From: an uncultured Atopobiaceae bacterium
Lineage (GTDB): Bacteria; Actinomycetota; Coriobacteriia; Coriobacteriales; Atopobiaceae
Length of the DNA: 64,000 nt
Direction of reading: 5' to 3'
Assembly (NCBI GenBank): GCA_944320385.1
Contig: CALUHH010000002.1
Location: 122,324-186,323 of the forward strand
Shown here: positions 38,549 through 47,257 of the stretch, in pieces
Numbering within the stretch: the first letter of the stretch is position 1
How the letters are laid out: every line of letters begins with the position of its first letter
Notes under the pieces: generated by a model
The model's database searches: none
What the model was told of the DNA's origin: nothing
The model's input: only the letters and a program-made list of their open reading frames with translations
Program-made: the position numbers and the translations under genes

Positions 38549-40624
38549 ATGGCTGCTAAGGGAACCGAGAAGGTCAAGAACGTGGTCCTTGTGGGCCAAG
38601 GCGGCGTGGGCAAGACCATGCTGGCCGAGGCCATGCTCCACCTGACGGGGCGTACCACTCGTCTAGGCGGTCACGCCGGCACCAAGCCCACGCTTGACTA
38701 CGACGGCGAGGAGGGCGAGCGCGGATTCTCCATCTCCACCTCGATCGCGCCCGTCATCTGGGAGGGTACGCGCCTGAACGTGCTCGATGCCCCGTGCTAC
38801 CCCGACTTTGTCGGCGACGCCTACGCGGCCATGAGCGCCTGCGAGACGGCGACCTTCGTGGTCGATGCCGCCTCGGGCCCGGGCACCATCACCACCCGCC
38901 TGTGGTACGCGGCCGAGGAACTCAGCCTCTCCCGCGCGCTGTTCATCAACCGTCTCGACCGCCCCGACGCGGACTTTGACGTGGCCTTCTCTGCGCTCCA
39001 GGAGCGCTTTGGCACCAACCTCGGCGCCGTGACCATCCCCATGGGCTCCGGCGAGGCCTTCAAGGGCATCATCGACGTCGTGCACATGAAGGCGCGCCAC
39101 CTCGAGAACGGCAAGCCGGTCGTCGAGGACGTCCCCGCCGAGTTTGCCGACGCCGCCGACGCGGCCCGCGCCCAGCTCACCGAGCTCGTGGTCGAGGCCG
39201 ACGACGAGATCATGATGAAGTACCTGGAGGGCGAGGAGGTCACGCAGGACGAGCTCGAGGGCCTGCTCGCTAAGGCCATCCGCGAGCGCGTCTTTGTCCC
39301 CGTGTTCTCGGGTAGCTGCGTGCGCGAGGAGGGCGTCATCTCCTTCATGGACGCTGCCGTGGCGTGGTTCCCCACGATGGCCGACTTCGGCCGCATCCCG
39401 CTGGTCAACGGTGAGCAGCTCGACATCTCCGAGGACGACGAGCGCCCCGTGGTCTTTGCCTTCAAGTCCCTCAACGACCCGCAGAACGGACGCCTCTCCT
39501 TCCTCAAGGTCCTCGCCGGCACCATCACGCCGGGCATCGAGCTCACCAACGCCCGCACGCGCAAGACCGAGCGCCTGGGCCACCTCTATCAGATGTGCGG
39601 CAAGGAGACCACCGACGTCCAGTCCGCAGCCGCTGGCGACATCGTCGTGGTCCCCAAGCTCGAGGCCATGACGGGCGATACGCTCTCCGTGACCGGCAAG
39701 GTCGAGGCCGCCGAGTTCCGCTTCCCCAACTCGCTCTATCGCATCGCCATCGAGCCCGACGCCCGCGGCACCGAGGGCAAGCTCTACGCCTTCCTCGAGA
39801 AGAGTGCGGACGCCGACCCCACCCTCAAGGTCGAGCGCGACGAGGACACCGGCCAGACCGTCATCTCCGCCATCGGCGAGGCGCAGGTCAGCGTGCTGCT
39901 CGACCGCCTCGAGGACCGCGCGGGCATCACCGCCCACACCGTGGCGCTGAAGATTCCGTATCGCGAGACCATCCGTCGCGTCGCCTCCGCCCAGGGCCGT
40001 CACAAGAAGCAGACCGGCGGCGCCGGCCAGTATGGCGACTGCTGGCTGCGCATCGAGCCCAACCCCGGCGGCGGCTACGAGTTTGCCGACGAGGTCGTGG
40101 GCGGCCACATCCCGCGCGGCTTCATCCCCGCCATCGACAAGGGCGTCCAGGAGACCATGCGCGAGGGCGTGCTCGCCGGCTACCCGATGATCGACGTCAA
40201 GGTCGCCGTCTACGAGGGCTCCTACCACCCCGTCGACTCCAACGAGATGGCGTTCAAGACCGCCGCGCGCATCGGCTTCCAGAAGGCCGTCGACCAGGCC
40301 GAGCCCGTGCTTCTTGAGCCGATGGCGCACCTGCGCATCACCGTGCCCGAGAGCTACGCCGGCTCCGTGATGGGCGACGTCTCCGCCTCCCGCGGCCGCG
40401 TCGAGGGCATGGAGGCCGGCACCGGCGCCACCGCCGGCGAGACCACCGTCGTCGCGACCATCCCGTACGCCGAGGTCACCGACTACGCCACCCGCCTGCG
40501 CTCGCTCTCCCGCGGCACCGGCGAGTTCGAGCTCGAGGTCTCCGGCTACGAGCAGGTCCCGCACGACATCCAGCAGAAGCTCGCGGCGGAGTACGCCGCC
40601 CGCCGCGCCGCCGGCGAGAAGTAG
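38549..40624 (+). CDS. EF-G-like translational GTPase (EF-G2 type)
   Basis: The 691-residue protein has the EF-G domain order, but the GTPase motifs differ from true EF-G. G1 is GQGGVGKT (residues 16-23), G3 is DAPCYPDF instead of DTPGHVDF, and G4 is NRLDRPDAD instead of NKMDR. The catalytic His of the DTPGH motif is replaced by Tyr. Later domains match EF-G well (QTGGAGQYGDCWLRIEP, PMIDVKVAVYEGSYHPVDSN, LEPMAHLRITVPESY). Such paralogues occur widely in actinobacteria with no settled role. Canonical fusA is not in the window. The start follows AAGGGAGGC. Confidence 0.85.
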   Translation: MAAKGTEKVKNVVLVGQGGVGKTMLAEAMLHLTGRTTRLGGHAGTKPTLDYDGEEGERGFSISTSIAPVIWEGTRLNVLDAPCYPDFVGDAYAAMSACETATFVVDAASGPGTITTRLWYAAEELSLSRALFINRLDRPDADFDVAFSALQERFGTNLGAVTIPMGSGEAFKGIIDVVHMKARHLENGKPVVEDVPAEFADAADAARAQLTELVVEADDEIMMKYLEGEEVTQDELEGLLAKAIRERVFVPVFSGSCVREEGVISFMDAAVAWFPTMADFGRIPLVNGEQLDISEDDERPVVFAFKSLNDPQNGRLSFLKVLAGTITPGIELTNARTRKTERLGHLYQMCGKETTDVQSAAAGDIVVVPKLEAMTGDTLSVTGKVEAAEFRFPNSLYRIAIEPDARGTEGKLYAFLEKSADADPTLKVERDEDTGQTVISAIGEAQVSVLLDRLEDRAGITAHTVALKIPYRETIRRVASAQGRHKKQTGGAGQYGDCWLRIEPNPGGGYEFADEVVGGHIPRGFIPAIDKGVQETMREGVLAGYPMIDVKVAVYEGSYHPVDSNEMAFKTAARIGFQKAVDQAEPVLLEPMAHLRITVPESYAGSVMGDVSASRGRVEGMEAGTGATAGETTVVATIPYAEVTDYATRLRSLSRGTGEFELEVSGYEQVPHDIQQKLAAEYAARRAAGEK

Positions 40625-40625
40625 C

Positions 40626-40656
40626 CTGTAAATTGGGGACAGTCCCCAATTAACAG
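40626..40656. repeat. 31-bp near-perfect palindrome, copy 2
   Basis: This is the same element as 2788-2818 with one base change (ATTGGGGACAGTCCCCAAT core). It begins 2 bp after the EF-G-like stop. Confidence 0.85.
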
Positions 40657-40759
40657 AACCCCCACGCGGGCGGTCGGTCCTGAGCGTCCGGCCGCCCGCA
40701 GTTGGGTAAAATGCCCCTAGCCGGCTAACAGATATGGCCGTCACATCACAGGAGGTCAC

Positions 40760-41947
40760 ATGCTTTCCGCTGTTCAGATCAAGCCCGACGTCTACTGGGT
40801 CGGCGCGCTCGACTGGAACGCGCGCGAGTTCCACGGCTACACCACCGAGGCGGGCATCACCTACAACGCCTACCTCATCCTTGACGAGAAGGTCACTCTC
40901 ATCGACACCGCCAAGGTGACCTTCAAAGACGAGCTCATCGAGCGCATCTCCTCGGTGATCGACCCGTCCAAGATCGACGTCCTCATTGCCAACCACGTGG
41001 AGATGGACCACTCTGGCTCCACGCCGCTCATCCACGAGCTCGCCCCCGGCGCCCAGATCTACTGCTCTGCGCCCCAGGGCGTCAAGAACATGACCGCCCA
41101 CTACGGCGACCTCGGCTACAACGGCGTCAAGACCGGCGACACCCTCTGCATCGGCAAGCGCACGCTGGCCTTTGTGCAGACGCCCATGGTCCACTGGCCG
41201 GACAACATGGTCACCTACGACGCCCACGACAAGATCCTCTTCTCCAACGACGCCTTTGGCCAGCACTTTGCCAGCTCGGCGCGCTTTGACGACGAGAACG
41301 ATCTCTGCGAGGTCATGCACCAGGCGCGCAAGTACTATGCCAACATCGTGCAGCCGTACCGCGCCCAGGCTACCGCGGCGGTGAAGGCGGTGCGCTCGCT
41401 CGGGCCGGACGCGCTCGACATGATCTGCCCGGCGCACGGCGTCATCTGGCGCAGCCACGTCGAGGACATCCTGCGCGCCTACGAGGAGGACTTCGTGTCC
41501 GGCGCGGTGCGCGAGCGCGCCCTCGTGGTCTACGACTCCATGTGGCACTCCACCGAGAAGATTGCCCGGGCACTGGTGGACGGCTTCCTCGCCGCCGGGG
41601 TGCCGGCCCAGCTCATGGACCTCAAGGAGAACCACATCTCCAACGTCATGGACGTCTTCCTGGACTGCAAGTACGTGTGCGTCGGCTCGCCGACCCTCAA
41701 CAGCCAGATGCTGCCCACCGTGGCGAGCTTCCTCACGTACATGAAGGGACTCTCGCCCAAGAACGACAACCGCGTGGGGCTGGCCTTTGGCTCCTACGGC
41801 TGGGCGCCTCTCGGCCCCAACAACGTGGGCAAGGAGCTCGAGGCCGCCGGGTTCCAGATGCCGGTCAAGACGCTGGCCGTCAACTGGATCCCCAGCGAGG
41901 AGCAGCTCGCGGAGGCCAAGGACGTGGCGAAGGGACTCGTCGCGTAG
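40760..41947 (+). CDS. Flavodiiron protein (FprA/FDP)
   Basis: The 395-residue protein has an N-terminal beta-lactamase-like diiron domain with the H-x-E-x-D-H ligands (ANHVEMDHSG, residues about 76-85), further ligands in VHWPDN and SNDAFGQH, and a His in CPAHGVIW. The C-terminal flavodoxin domain has VVYDSMWHSTEKIARALVDG, the FMN phosphate loop. FDPs reduce O2 or NO to protect anaerobes. No separate rubredoxin is adjacent. The start ATG 40760 follows ACAGGAGGTCAC. Confidence 0.95.
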   Translation: MLSAVQIKPDVYWVGALDWNAREFHGYTTEAGITYNAYLILDEKVTLIDTAKVTFKDELIERISSVIDPSKIDVLIANHVEMDHSGSTPLIHELAPGAQIYCSAPQGVKNMTAHYGDLGYNGVKTGDTLCIGKRTLAFVQTPMVHWPDNMVTYDAHDKILFSNDAFGQHFASSARFDDENDLCEVMHQARKYYANIVQPYRAQATAAVKAVRSLGPDALDMICPAHGVIWRSHVEDILRAYEEDFVSGAVRERALVVYDSMWHSTEKIARALVDGFLAAGVPAQLMDLKENHISNVMDVFLDCKYVCVGSPTLNSQMLPTVASFLTYMKGLSPKNDNRVGLAFGSYGWAPLGPNNVGKELEAAGFQMPVKTLAVNWIPSEEQLAEAKDVAKGLVA

Positions 41948-41971
41948 GGCGCAGAACAGGCCGAAGAGCGA

Positions 41972-42007
41972 CCGCCTGGCGGAGCAGATCCGCCAGGCGG
42001 TTTTCTT
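41972..42007 (+). terminator. Rho-independent terminator of the flavodiiron gene
   Basis: CCGCCTGGCGGA pairs perfectly with TCCGCCAGGCGG and is followed by TTTTCTTT. Confidence 0.9.
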
Positions 42008-42032
42008 TACATAATAGTTAATGTAATATACT
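42006..42032 (+). promoter_or_regulatory. AT-rich promoter of the PD-(D/E)XK-like gene
   Basis: TTTACA (42006-42011) and TATACT (42027-42032) are spaced by 15 bp in an island that is much more AT-rich than anything nearby. The region also holds TAGTTAA-like half-dyads that could be operator sites. Confidence 0.55.
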
Positions 42033-42067
42033 ATGAGATTAGTTGTTTACTGCTAAAGGAGGGCGAC

Positions 42068-43072
42068 GTGGACGAGATGGTCCTTGGGTATCAGACGGCC
42101 TTGGACTACTGGCGCGCCGTTCGCGCCGCCGCCGCGGCGCAGGACCTTTTGGAAAGCGAGGGGAAGATCTATGGGGGTCGCGAGCTCACGCTGTCCGAGC
42201 GCGTGAGCATGGCGCTCAGCCTCTGCTCCACCGAACCGCCCCTTCACGTGGTGGTGAGGGACGCAAGGAGGCGCCACGCGCATGAGGGGATCGTCGACCA
42301 CGTGTGGGCGGGGCCGCTCACCAGCGACCATCGCGTCGAGCTTGGGCGCGGCATATCGGTCTGCCGCATGCCCGCGGCATTTTCCCAGCTCGGGCAGGGA
42401 CTCGATGAAATTGAGCTGATGCGCATCGCCCTCGAGATGACGGGAACATACGGCATTGCGCCCTGGACGGAAAAGGGAACGGTGCAGGACCTGAGACCGC
42501 TTGTTGACCCCGCAGAACTGAGGAGCTTTGCCGCCTCGGCGCGTGCCCTCAAGGTGAGGGGCGCCGCGAGGGCGTGCGACTCGCTGGCAAGCATTGTTCC
42601 GGGGTCAAACTCTCCGCGCGAGACCGATGTGGCCATTGCGTTTTTGCTGCCGCGGACAAGGGGAGGCCTGCTGCTTCCCGGGTTTAGGATGAACGAAGAG
42701 ATCAAGCTGCCCAAGGCTCTTGCAGACAAGCTCGGGCAGAGCGTCGTCAAACCTGACTTTTCCTGGCCAAACGGAACGGTCGTCGAGTACGACAGCGAGC
42801 AGGAGCACCTCGCCCCCGAGGCGCGGGCAAAAGACGAGCGCAAGCGACGGGCATACCGCTCGGTGGGGAGGGACTGCCTTACGCTCACAAACGGCATCCT
42901 GGGCAGCAACGCGCTCTACGAGGAATTCGCAGCCGACTTGGAGGCGAGCCTGGGGCTGCGCCGCCGCGCCCTCTCGGAGAAGGGGATCCAGAGGCGCAGG
43001 GACCTTCGCGAGCGGTTGTTTGGCCCGGAGAGGGAGGCGGCCGCGCTTGAGGCGCTCTCAAAGAGGGGGTGA
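42068..43072 (+). CDS. Solitary protein with a DUF559-like (PD-(D/E)XK) C-terminal core
   Basis: The 334-residue protein is not one I can name. Its C-terminal third has KPDFSWPNGTVVEYDSEQEH (Asp about 230, Glu about 240, Asp about 242), then ARAKDERKRRAYRSVGRDCL. This matches the D-(x)n-E-Y-D spacing and trailing R/K helix of DUF559/Vsr-like nuclease folds, as also seen at the end of AbiEi-type proteins. The N-terminal two thirds has ALDYWRAVRAAAAAQ and RAAARACDSLA-like helical stretches. The AT-rich promoter and less biased codons suggest acquisition. The start is GTG 42068 after AAAGGAGGGCGAC. Array B2 begins 24 bp after the stop. Confidence 0.6.
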   Translation: MDEMVLGYQTALDYWRAVRAAAAAQDLLESEGKIYGGRELTLSERVSMALSLCSTEPPLHVVVRDARRRHAHEGIVDHVWAGPLTSDHRVELGRGISVCRMPAAFSQLGQGLDEIELMRIALEMTGTYGIAPWTEKGTVQDLRPLVDPAELRSFAASARALKVRGAARACDSLASIVPGSNSPRETDVAIAFLLPRTRGGLLLPGFRMNEEIKLPKALADKLGQSVVKPDFSWPNGTVVEYDSEQEHLAPEARAKDERKRRAYRSVGRDCLTLTNGILGSNALYEEFAADLEASLGLRRRALSEKGIQRRRDLRERLFGPEREAAALEALSKRG

Positions 43073-43095
43073 GGCCGTCGCCCGAGGGACCTCTT

Positions 43096-43328
43096 GTGCA
43101 AAACGGGCGCTCGTGATGAACGCGAGGGTGTTGCGTGTGCAGAATCGCCGCTCGTGATGAATGATTCTTGCCGGTTTAGTGACTTGACCCAGGCCGCGGC
43201 AGGAGAACGCCCAGTTGGGCCATCTTTCGGTACCGCCGACTTCTGCTCGAAGGCCAAAACACATTCATCACGAGCGGCGATTCTGCGCAGCGGGGGGCCC
43301 ACATTCATCACGAGCGCCCGTTTTGCAC
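43096..43328. repeat. Mirrored phased array B2: four 25-nt units, 41/40-bp period
   Basis: Direct units start at 43096 (GTGCAAAACGGGCGC..., ending GATGAA) and 43137 (GTGCAGAATCGCCGC..., ending GATGAA). Inverted units start at 43264 and 43304. The outer inverted unit (43304-43328) is an exact reverse complement of the outer direct unit including its AAAACGGGC variant. The inner inverted unit matches the inner direct unit except for one end base. The centre is 102 bp. It is the same family as B1. No gene is supported in 43073-43488. Confidence 0.94.
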
Positions 43329-43488
43329 GGAGCCGGGCCAGAGTCGTGCTCGGCATTCCCATACGTGAGCAACGTCGTACACGCACACGTCGGCGACCTG
43401 CTAAAATCAACCCATTGTGTCGACGGTCCCATCGTCCCGACCTTCGGCATGTATCTGATCCCCGACCGAGGAGGTTGCGCACAGGCGC

Positions 43489-44835
43489 ATGGACGTAGCG
43501 ATAAGCATTGTGGTCACCTTCCTGCTCACCCTGGCAAACGGCTATTTCTCGATGTCCGAGCTGGCCGTGGTGAGCGCCAAGAGAGCGGTTCTCGAGCCCG
43601 AGGCGGAGGAGGGTGACCGAAGAGCGCGCAGCGCCTTGGACCTCGCCTCGAACTCCGAGCAGTTCCTCGCCACCATTCAGGTGGCCATCACCTTGGTGGG
43701 CTTTGCGTCGTCCGCCTTTGCGAGCACGAGCCTGTCCGACCCGCTCGGGTCGTGGTTCATGAGCCTCGGCATGCCTGCGGGCATCGCCCAGCCGCTCGCC
43801 CCCGTCCTCATCACCCTTGCGGTCTCCTATCTCTCCATCGTGGCCGGCGAGCTCGTGCCCAAGCGCATGGCGCTCTCCAACGCCGAAGCGGTCGCCAAGT
43901 CCGTCTCGGGCCCCATCCGCGGCTTCATGCACATCGCTCGTCCGCTTGTGTGGCTCACGGCCAAGTCCGCCAACGGCCTCTCTGCCCTGTTGGGCGTCAA
44001 GTCCGCCGACGAGCGCGACAGCGTCTCGGAGGAGGAGATCAAGTACATGGTCACCGATGCCGACGAGCTCACCGACCAGGAGAAGTCGATGATCCACGAG
44101 GTCATCGACATGGGCGACACCATCGCCCGCGAGGTCATGGTGCCGCGCGTCGACATGACCGCCATGGAGGACACCTCCACGCTCACCGAGGTCCTCGCCG
44201 TCATGCGCCGCACCGGCTACTCGCGCATCCCCATCTATCACGAGTCCGTGGACCGCATCGTGGGCATCGCGCACATCAAGGACATCATCAGCCCGATTCT
44301 TGACGAGGGCCGCGCGTCCGACCCCGTTGCCGGGCACGTCCGCTCGGCCGACTTCGTGCCCGACACCAAGGACATCATCCCGCTGCTCTCCGAGATGCAG
44401 TCGAGCCACGACCAGATGGTCATCGTCGTGGACGAGTACGGCGGAACCGCGGGCGTGATCACCATCGAGGACATCGTCGAGGAGGTCGTGGGCGAGATCG
44501 AGGACGAGTTCGACCCCGACAACAAGTACCTCACCAAGCTCTCTGACCGCGAGTGGCTCGTCGACGGGCGCTTCTCCCTCGATGACGCCATCGACCTGGG
44601 CTGGCCCGTCGAGGACAGCGAGGAGTACGAGACCATTGCCGGATTCGTGACCGACCTCGCCGACAAGCTGCCCCATCCCGGTGACATCATCGAGAAGGAC
44701 GGCTACCAGTTCCGTGTGCAGTCCATGCGCGGTCGCCGCCTCTCCATGCTGCGCGTCGTTGCGCCTGAGCTTGCCGCCGAGGATTCGGACGATGACGCTG
44801 ACGGCGATAAGACAGCTGACTCGGAGAAGGAGTAG
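43489..44835 (+). CDS. CNNM/CorC (HlyC-type) transporter-like protein with CBS pair
   Basis: The 448-residue protein has an N-terminal DUF21/CNNM membrane domain (residues 1-180, with YFSMSELAVVSAKRAVLE and GELVPKRMAL). Two CBS domains follow (VPRVDMTAMEDTSTLTEVLA and MVIVVDEYGGTAGVITIEDI), then a CorC_HlyC domain (WLVDGRFSLDDAIDLGW). It ends in an acidic tail. CNNM/CorC proteins are linked to Mg2+ or Co2+ efflux; the older hemolysin label is not supported. The start ATG 43489 lies 18 bp after AGGAGG, so the ribosome site is somewhat distant. Confidence 0.92.
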   Translation: MDVAISIVVTFLLTLANGYFSMSELAVVSAKRAVLEPEAEEGDRRARSALDLASNSEQFLATIQVAITLVGFASSAFASTSLSDPLGSWFMSLGMPAGIAQPLAPVLITLAVSYLSIVAGELVPKRMALSNAEAVAKSVSGPIRGFMHIARPLVWLTAKSANGLSALLGVKSADERDSVSEEEIKYMVTDADELTDQEKSMIHEVIDMGDTIAREVMVPRVDMTAMEDTSTLTEVLAVMRRTGYSRIPIYHESVDRIVGIAHIKDIISPILDEGRASDPVAGHVRSADFVPDTKDIIPLLSEMQSSHDQMVIVVDEYGGTAGVITIEDIVEEVVGEIEDEFDPDNKYLTKLSDREWLVDGRFSLDDAIDLGWPVEDSEEYETIAGFVTDLADKLPHPGDIIEKDGYQFRVQSMRGRRLSMLRVVAPELAAEDSDDDADGDKTADSEKE

Positions 44836-44919
44836 GCCCGCGCCTGCAACTTTCATTACAATGTTCTGAGGTACGTCGCCCGCCGCTTCCGGCGGGCCCG
44901 AGCGAAGGGGAGCCGGGCG

Positions 44920-45648
44920 ATGGCTCAGCTTTTCGACATCAAGAGGGTTGCGGTCGGTCCGAGGAACTTCGAGGCCGAGGTCGAGCTCGCGCCGAGCGCC
45001 CCCCTCATGACCAGCGACGATCCCGACGGCACTCTGCTGGTGCTCGAGCTCTTGCCCGAGCTTGAGAATCACCTCTGCCTGGGTGACTCCTCGGCAAGCT
45101 TTGGCGAGGTCGTGGCCGACACCGAGCTCGCCCACCTGCTCGAGCACGTGACGGTCGAGCTGCTGGCGCGCACCGACCGCGCCGGCGACGTCTCCTCCGG
45201 CCAGACTGCCGGCCTCGGTGAGCGCCTCTACAAGATCACCCTCGCGTGCCCGGACGACGTGCTCGTTGCCGGAGCGCTCTCCAGCGCCGCATGGATTCTG
45301 CAATGGGCCTATGCTGGGGGCGGCGATCCGCGCCCCGACGTCGATGCCATCGCGAGCGGCCTCGTGGCGCTGATCGACAGCCTCGGGCCCGTTGCGGGGG
45401 AGGGCGAGTCCGACGTCGCACCCGAGCCCGAGCCCGAGCCCGAGATTGCGCCCGTGCCCGAACCTGAGCCCGTTTCCGATGTCGCGGAGGAGCCCGAGCC
45501 CCCCGCCGAGTCCGAGGCGGCTCCCGAGGTGGCCCCCGAGCCCGAGGCCGATGACGACCCCGACCCCGAGCCCGCCCTCGAGGACGCCCCCACCGCTCAT
45601 GACGCCTGGGACCTCGGCGACGTCCCGCGCCCCCATCTCGTACGTTAG
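44920..45648 (+). CDS. Orphan cyanophycin-synthetase N-terminal-like domain with acidic tail
   Basis: The 242-residue protein has a ~130-residue N-terminal region resembling the N-domain of CphA. ELLPELENHLCLGDSSASFG parallels the LP....H.CS.G.GGF pattern, and TELAHLLEHVTVELLAR parallels the GTWLGHVVEHVALELQ segment. RAGDVSSGQTAGLGERLYKI matches V..GKT........YNV. The ATP-grasp and Mur-ligase domains of CphA are missing. The last ~90 residues are a PEPEPE-rich acidic tail. No cyanophycin genes are nearby, so the function is unknown. The start ATG 44920 follows GAAGGGGAGC. Confidence 0.7.
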   Translation: MAQLFDIKRVAVGPRNFEAEVELAPSAPLMTSDDPDGTLLVLELLPELENHLCLGDSSASFGEVVADTELAHLLEHVTVELLARTDRAGDVSSGQTAGLGERLYKITLACPDDVLVAGALSSAAWILQWAYAGGGDPRPDVDAIASGLVALIDSLGPVAGEGESDVAPEPEPEPEIAPVPEPEPVSDVAEEPEPPAESEAAPEVAPEPEADDDPDPEPALEDAPTAHDAWDLGDVPRPHLVR

Positions 45649-45697
45649 GCAGGCGCCCACGCGCCCGTATCGTAGCCAGCACTGACAGGAGGATCTC

Positions 45698-46147
45698 ATG
45701 AACAAGAAGACCGTCGGCTTCATTTTTGGCAGCATCGTCGGCGCAGCTGCTGGCGTCGTCGCGGGCGTCATGCTCGCCCCGCGCTCGGGCGCCGAGAGCC
45801 GCGCCATGGCCGCCGACGCCATGAACGACGCTTGGGACAGCGCCGTCGACACCTATGAGCGCGGCGCCGGCGTCGTCACCGACAAGTTCAGCTCCGTCCG
45901 CCCCGTCGTCGACGCCAAGACCGACGAGCTCCGCGCCAAGGTCGACCTCGCCCGCGAGCGCATGGATCAGCTCCGCGAGTCTCTCTCCGACGCCGTCGCC
46001 GACGCCTCCGCCCAGGTTCAGGACGCCGTGACCTCCGTCGCCGACCGCGTCTCCGCCATGACGGACGCGCCTGTCGCCGACGAGAAGCCCGCCGACGCCG
46101 TGCACGTCGAGGTCGTCGACGTTGACGACGAGACTCCCGAGGCGTAG
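45698..46147 (+). CDS. YtxH-like membrane protein
   Basis: The 149-residue protein has one N-terminal glycine/alanine-rich membrane segment (GFIFGSIVGAAAGVVAGVML, residues 7-26) followed directly by APRSGAESR. That junction is the YtxH signature (LAPKSGKE). An amphipathic, A/D/V-rich helical tail follows. YtxH proteins are general stress-associated membrane proteins of unclear role. The ribosome site is AGGAGG. It is probably cotranscribed with the PRC-barrel gene, which begins 3 bp after its stop. Confidence 0.85.
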   Translation: MNKKTVGFIFGSIVGAAAGVVAGVMLAPRSGAESRAMAADAMNDAWDSAVDTYERGAGVVTDKFSSVRPVVDAKTDELRAKVDLARERMDQLRESLSDAVADASAQVQDAVTSVADRVSAMTDAPVADEKPADAVHVEVVDVDDETPEA

Positions 46148-46150
46148 CGC

Positions 46151-47140
46151 GTGACCAAGGTCAGCGATCTCACCGGCCTGCGCGTTCTCGTTCACAAGAA
46201 GACGAAGACCGCCAAGGACGGAACCGTCACCGACAAGTACCAGAAGCTCGGCAAGGTTCACAACGCGGTCTTTTCGCCCGACGGCAAGCGGGTGGTTGGC
46301 TTCATGGTCAAGCGCCCGGATGCCGTTGGCATGATCAAGCGCGAGGACAGCTTCCTCGCGCTTGACGCCTTCAAGCGCCTGGGCGAGAAGGACCTGCTGG
46401 TGACGCGCGCCGAGGACGGCATGGACGTCGCCGCGCGCCGCCGACTCAACCTCGACTGGGACGCCTGCCTCATCTGGTCCGGCATGGATGCCAAGACGGT
46501 GGAGGGCAAGTCGCTCGGCTACGTCTCCGACGCGGAGTTTGACGAGAGGAGCGGCGCGGTGACGCGCTTTCTCACCTCCGACGGCGGCATTGCGCAGGCA
46601 CTCATCGGCTCCTTCGTGATTACCCCCGAGATGGTGCGGGGCTACAGCCGCGGCTGCATGGTCATAGATCCCGGCGACGCCCAGGTCGCGCTCGACGGCG
46701 GCCTCGCCGGCGCCGCTGGCGAGGGCTATGCCCGCGCCAAGGCCAAGGGCGCCGAGGTGGGAAAGAAGGTCGGCGCCGCCGCCGGCGAGGCCGTGGACAA
46801 GGGCTCGTTTGCGCTCGGCCGCGCGCTCGGAAAGGCCAAGCGCGCCATCTCCGAGGCAGCAGCCCCCGAGGACGAGCCGCCCGCCGTTCCGGAAGTTCCC
46901 GCGGCCGACGTCCGCGTGGAGAAGCCGGTTCAGCGCATCGCCGAGAAGGGCGTGGGCCCCGCGTCCGCCTCCCAAAAGCCGCGGCCCAAGACCTACGCCC
47001 CCGCAGCGAAGAAGGCTGCTCCCAAGAAGAAGCCCGCAACCGCCGGTGACAAGGTCGCCCGCGCGGCGGGCAAGCAGCTCGGCTCCTTTGGCAAGATGTT
47101 CGGCTCCTTCAAGGACGAGTTCGACAAGGCAAGCAAGTAG
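46151..47140 (+). CDS. PRC-barrel domain protein
   Basis: The 329-residue protein has two PRC-barrel-like segments (KVSDLTGLRVLVHKKTK...LGKVHNAVFSPDGKRVVGFM and AKTVEGKSLGYVSDAEFDER; each shown in part). A long A/G/K-rich C-terminal region with helical repeats follows and ends SFGKMFGSFKDEFDKASK. PRC-barrels occur in membrane-associated and RNA-processing proteins. The start is GTG 46151 just after the YtxH stop. The basic K/A-rich tail recalls histone-like tails, but no DNA-binding claim is supported. Confidence 0.8.
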   Translation: MTKVSDLTGLRVLVHKKTKTAKDGTVTDKYQKLGKVHNAVFSPDGKRVVGFMVKRPDAVGMIKREDSFLALDAFKRLGEKDLLVTRAEDGMDVAARRRLNLDWDACLIWSGMDAKTVEGKSLGYVSDAEFDERSGAVTRFLTSDGGIAQALIGSFVITPEMVRGYSRGCMVIDPGDAQVALDGGLAGAAGEGYARAKAKGAEVGKKVGAAAGEAVDKGSFALGRALGKAKRAISEAAAPEDEPPAVPEVPAADVRVEKPVQRIAEKGVGPASASQKPRPKTYAPAAKKAAPKKKPATAGDKVARAAGKQLGSFGKMFGSFKDEFDKASK

Positions 47141-47154
47141 GCCTTCAAAAGGGT

Positions 47155-47257
47155 CATGCAAAAGGGGACAGGTACAGAACCGCAGGAAAAACCTGTCAAA
47201 AGTGAGTAACTTTTGACAGGTTTTTCCTGCGGTTCTGTACCTGTCCCCTTTTGCATG
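47155..47257. repeat. ~103-bp perfect hairpin element, copy 2
   Basis: Arms 47155-47203 and 47209-47257 (49 nt each) pair perfectly around loop GAGTA. The arm holds AAAAGGGGACAGGTACAGAA and CCGCAGGAAAAACCTGTC, differing from copy 1 at 12258-12362 at a few positions that are changed on both arms. Its right end abuts the FUSC stop codon at 47258. Lying between convergent genes it may terminate both. Confidence 0.93.

Noticed and set aside
38663..41635. 990-codon open frame on the - strand
   Set aside because: It is antisense to the EF-G-like and flavodiiron genes, with no domain pattern.
43489..44835. Hemolysin annotation for the CNNM/CorC protein
   Set aside because: The domain set is that of Mg/Co transport-associated CNNM proteins. 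The hemolysin name is historical.
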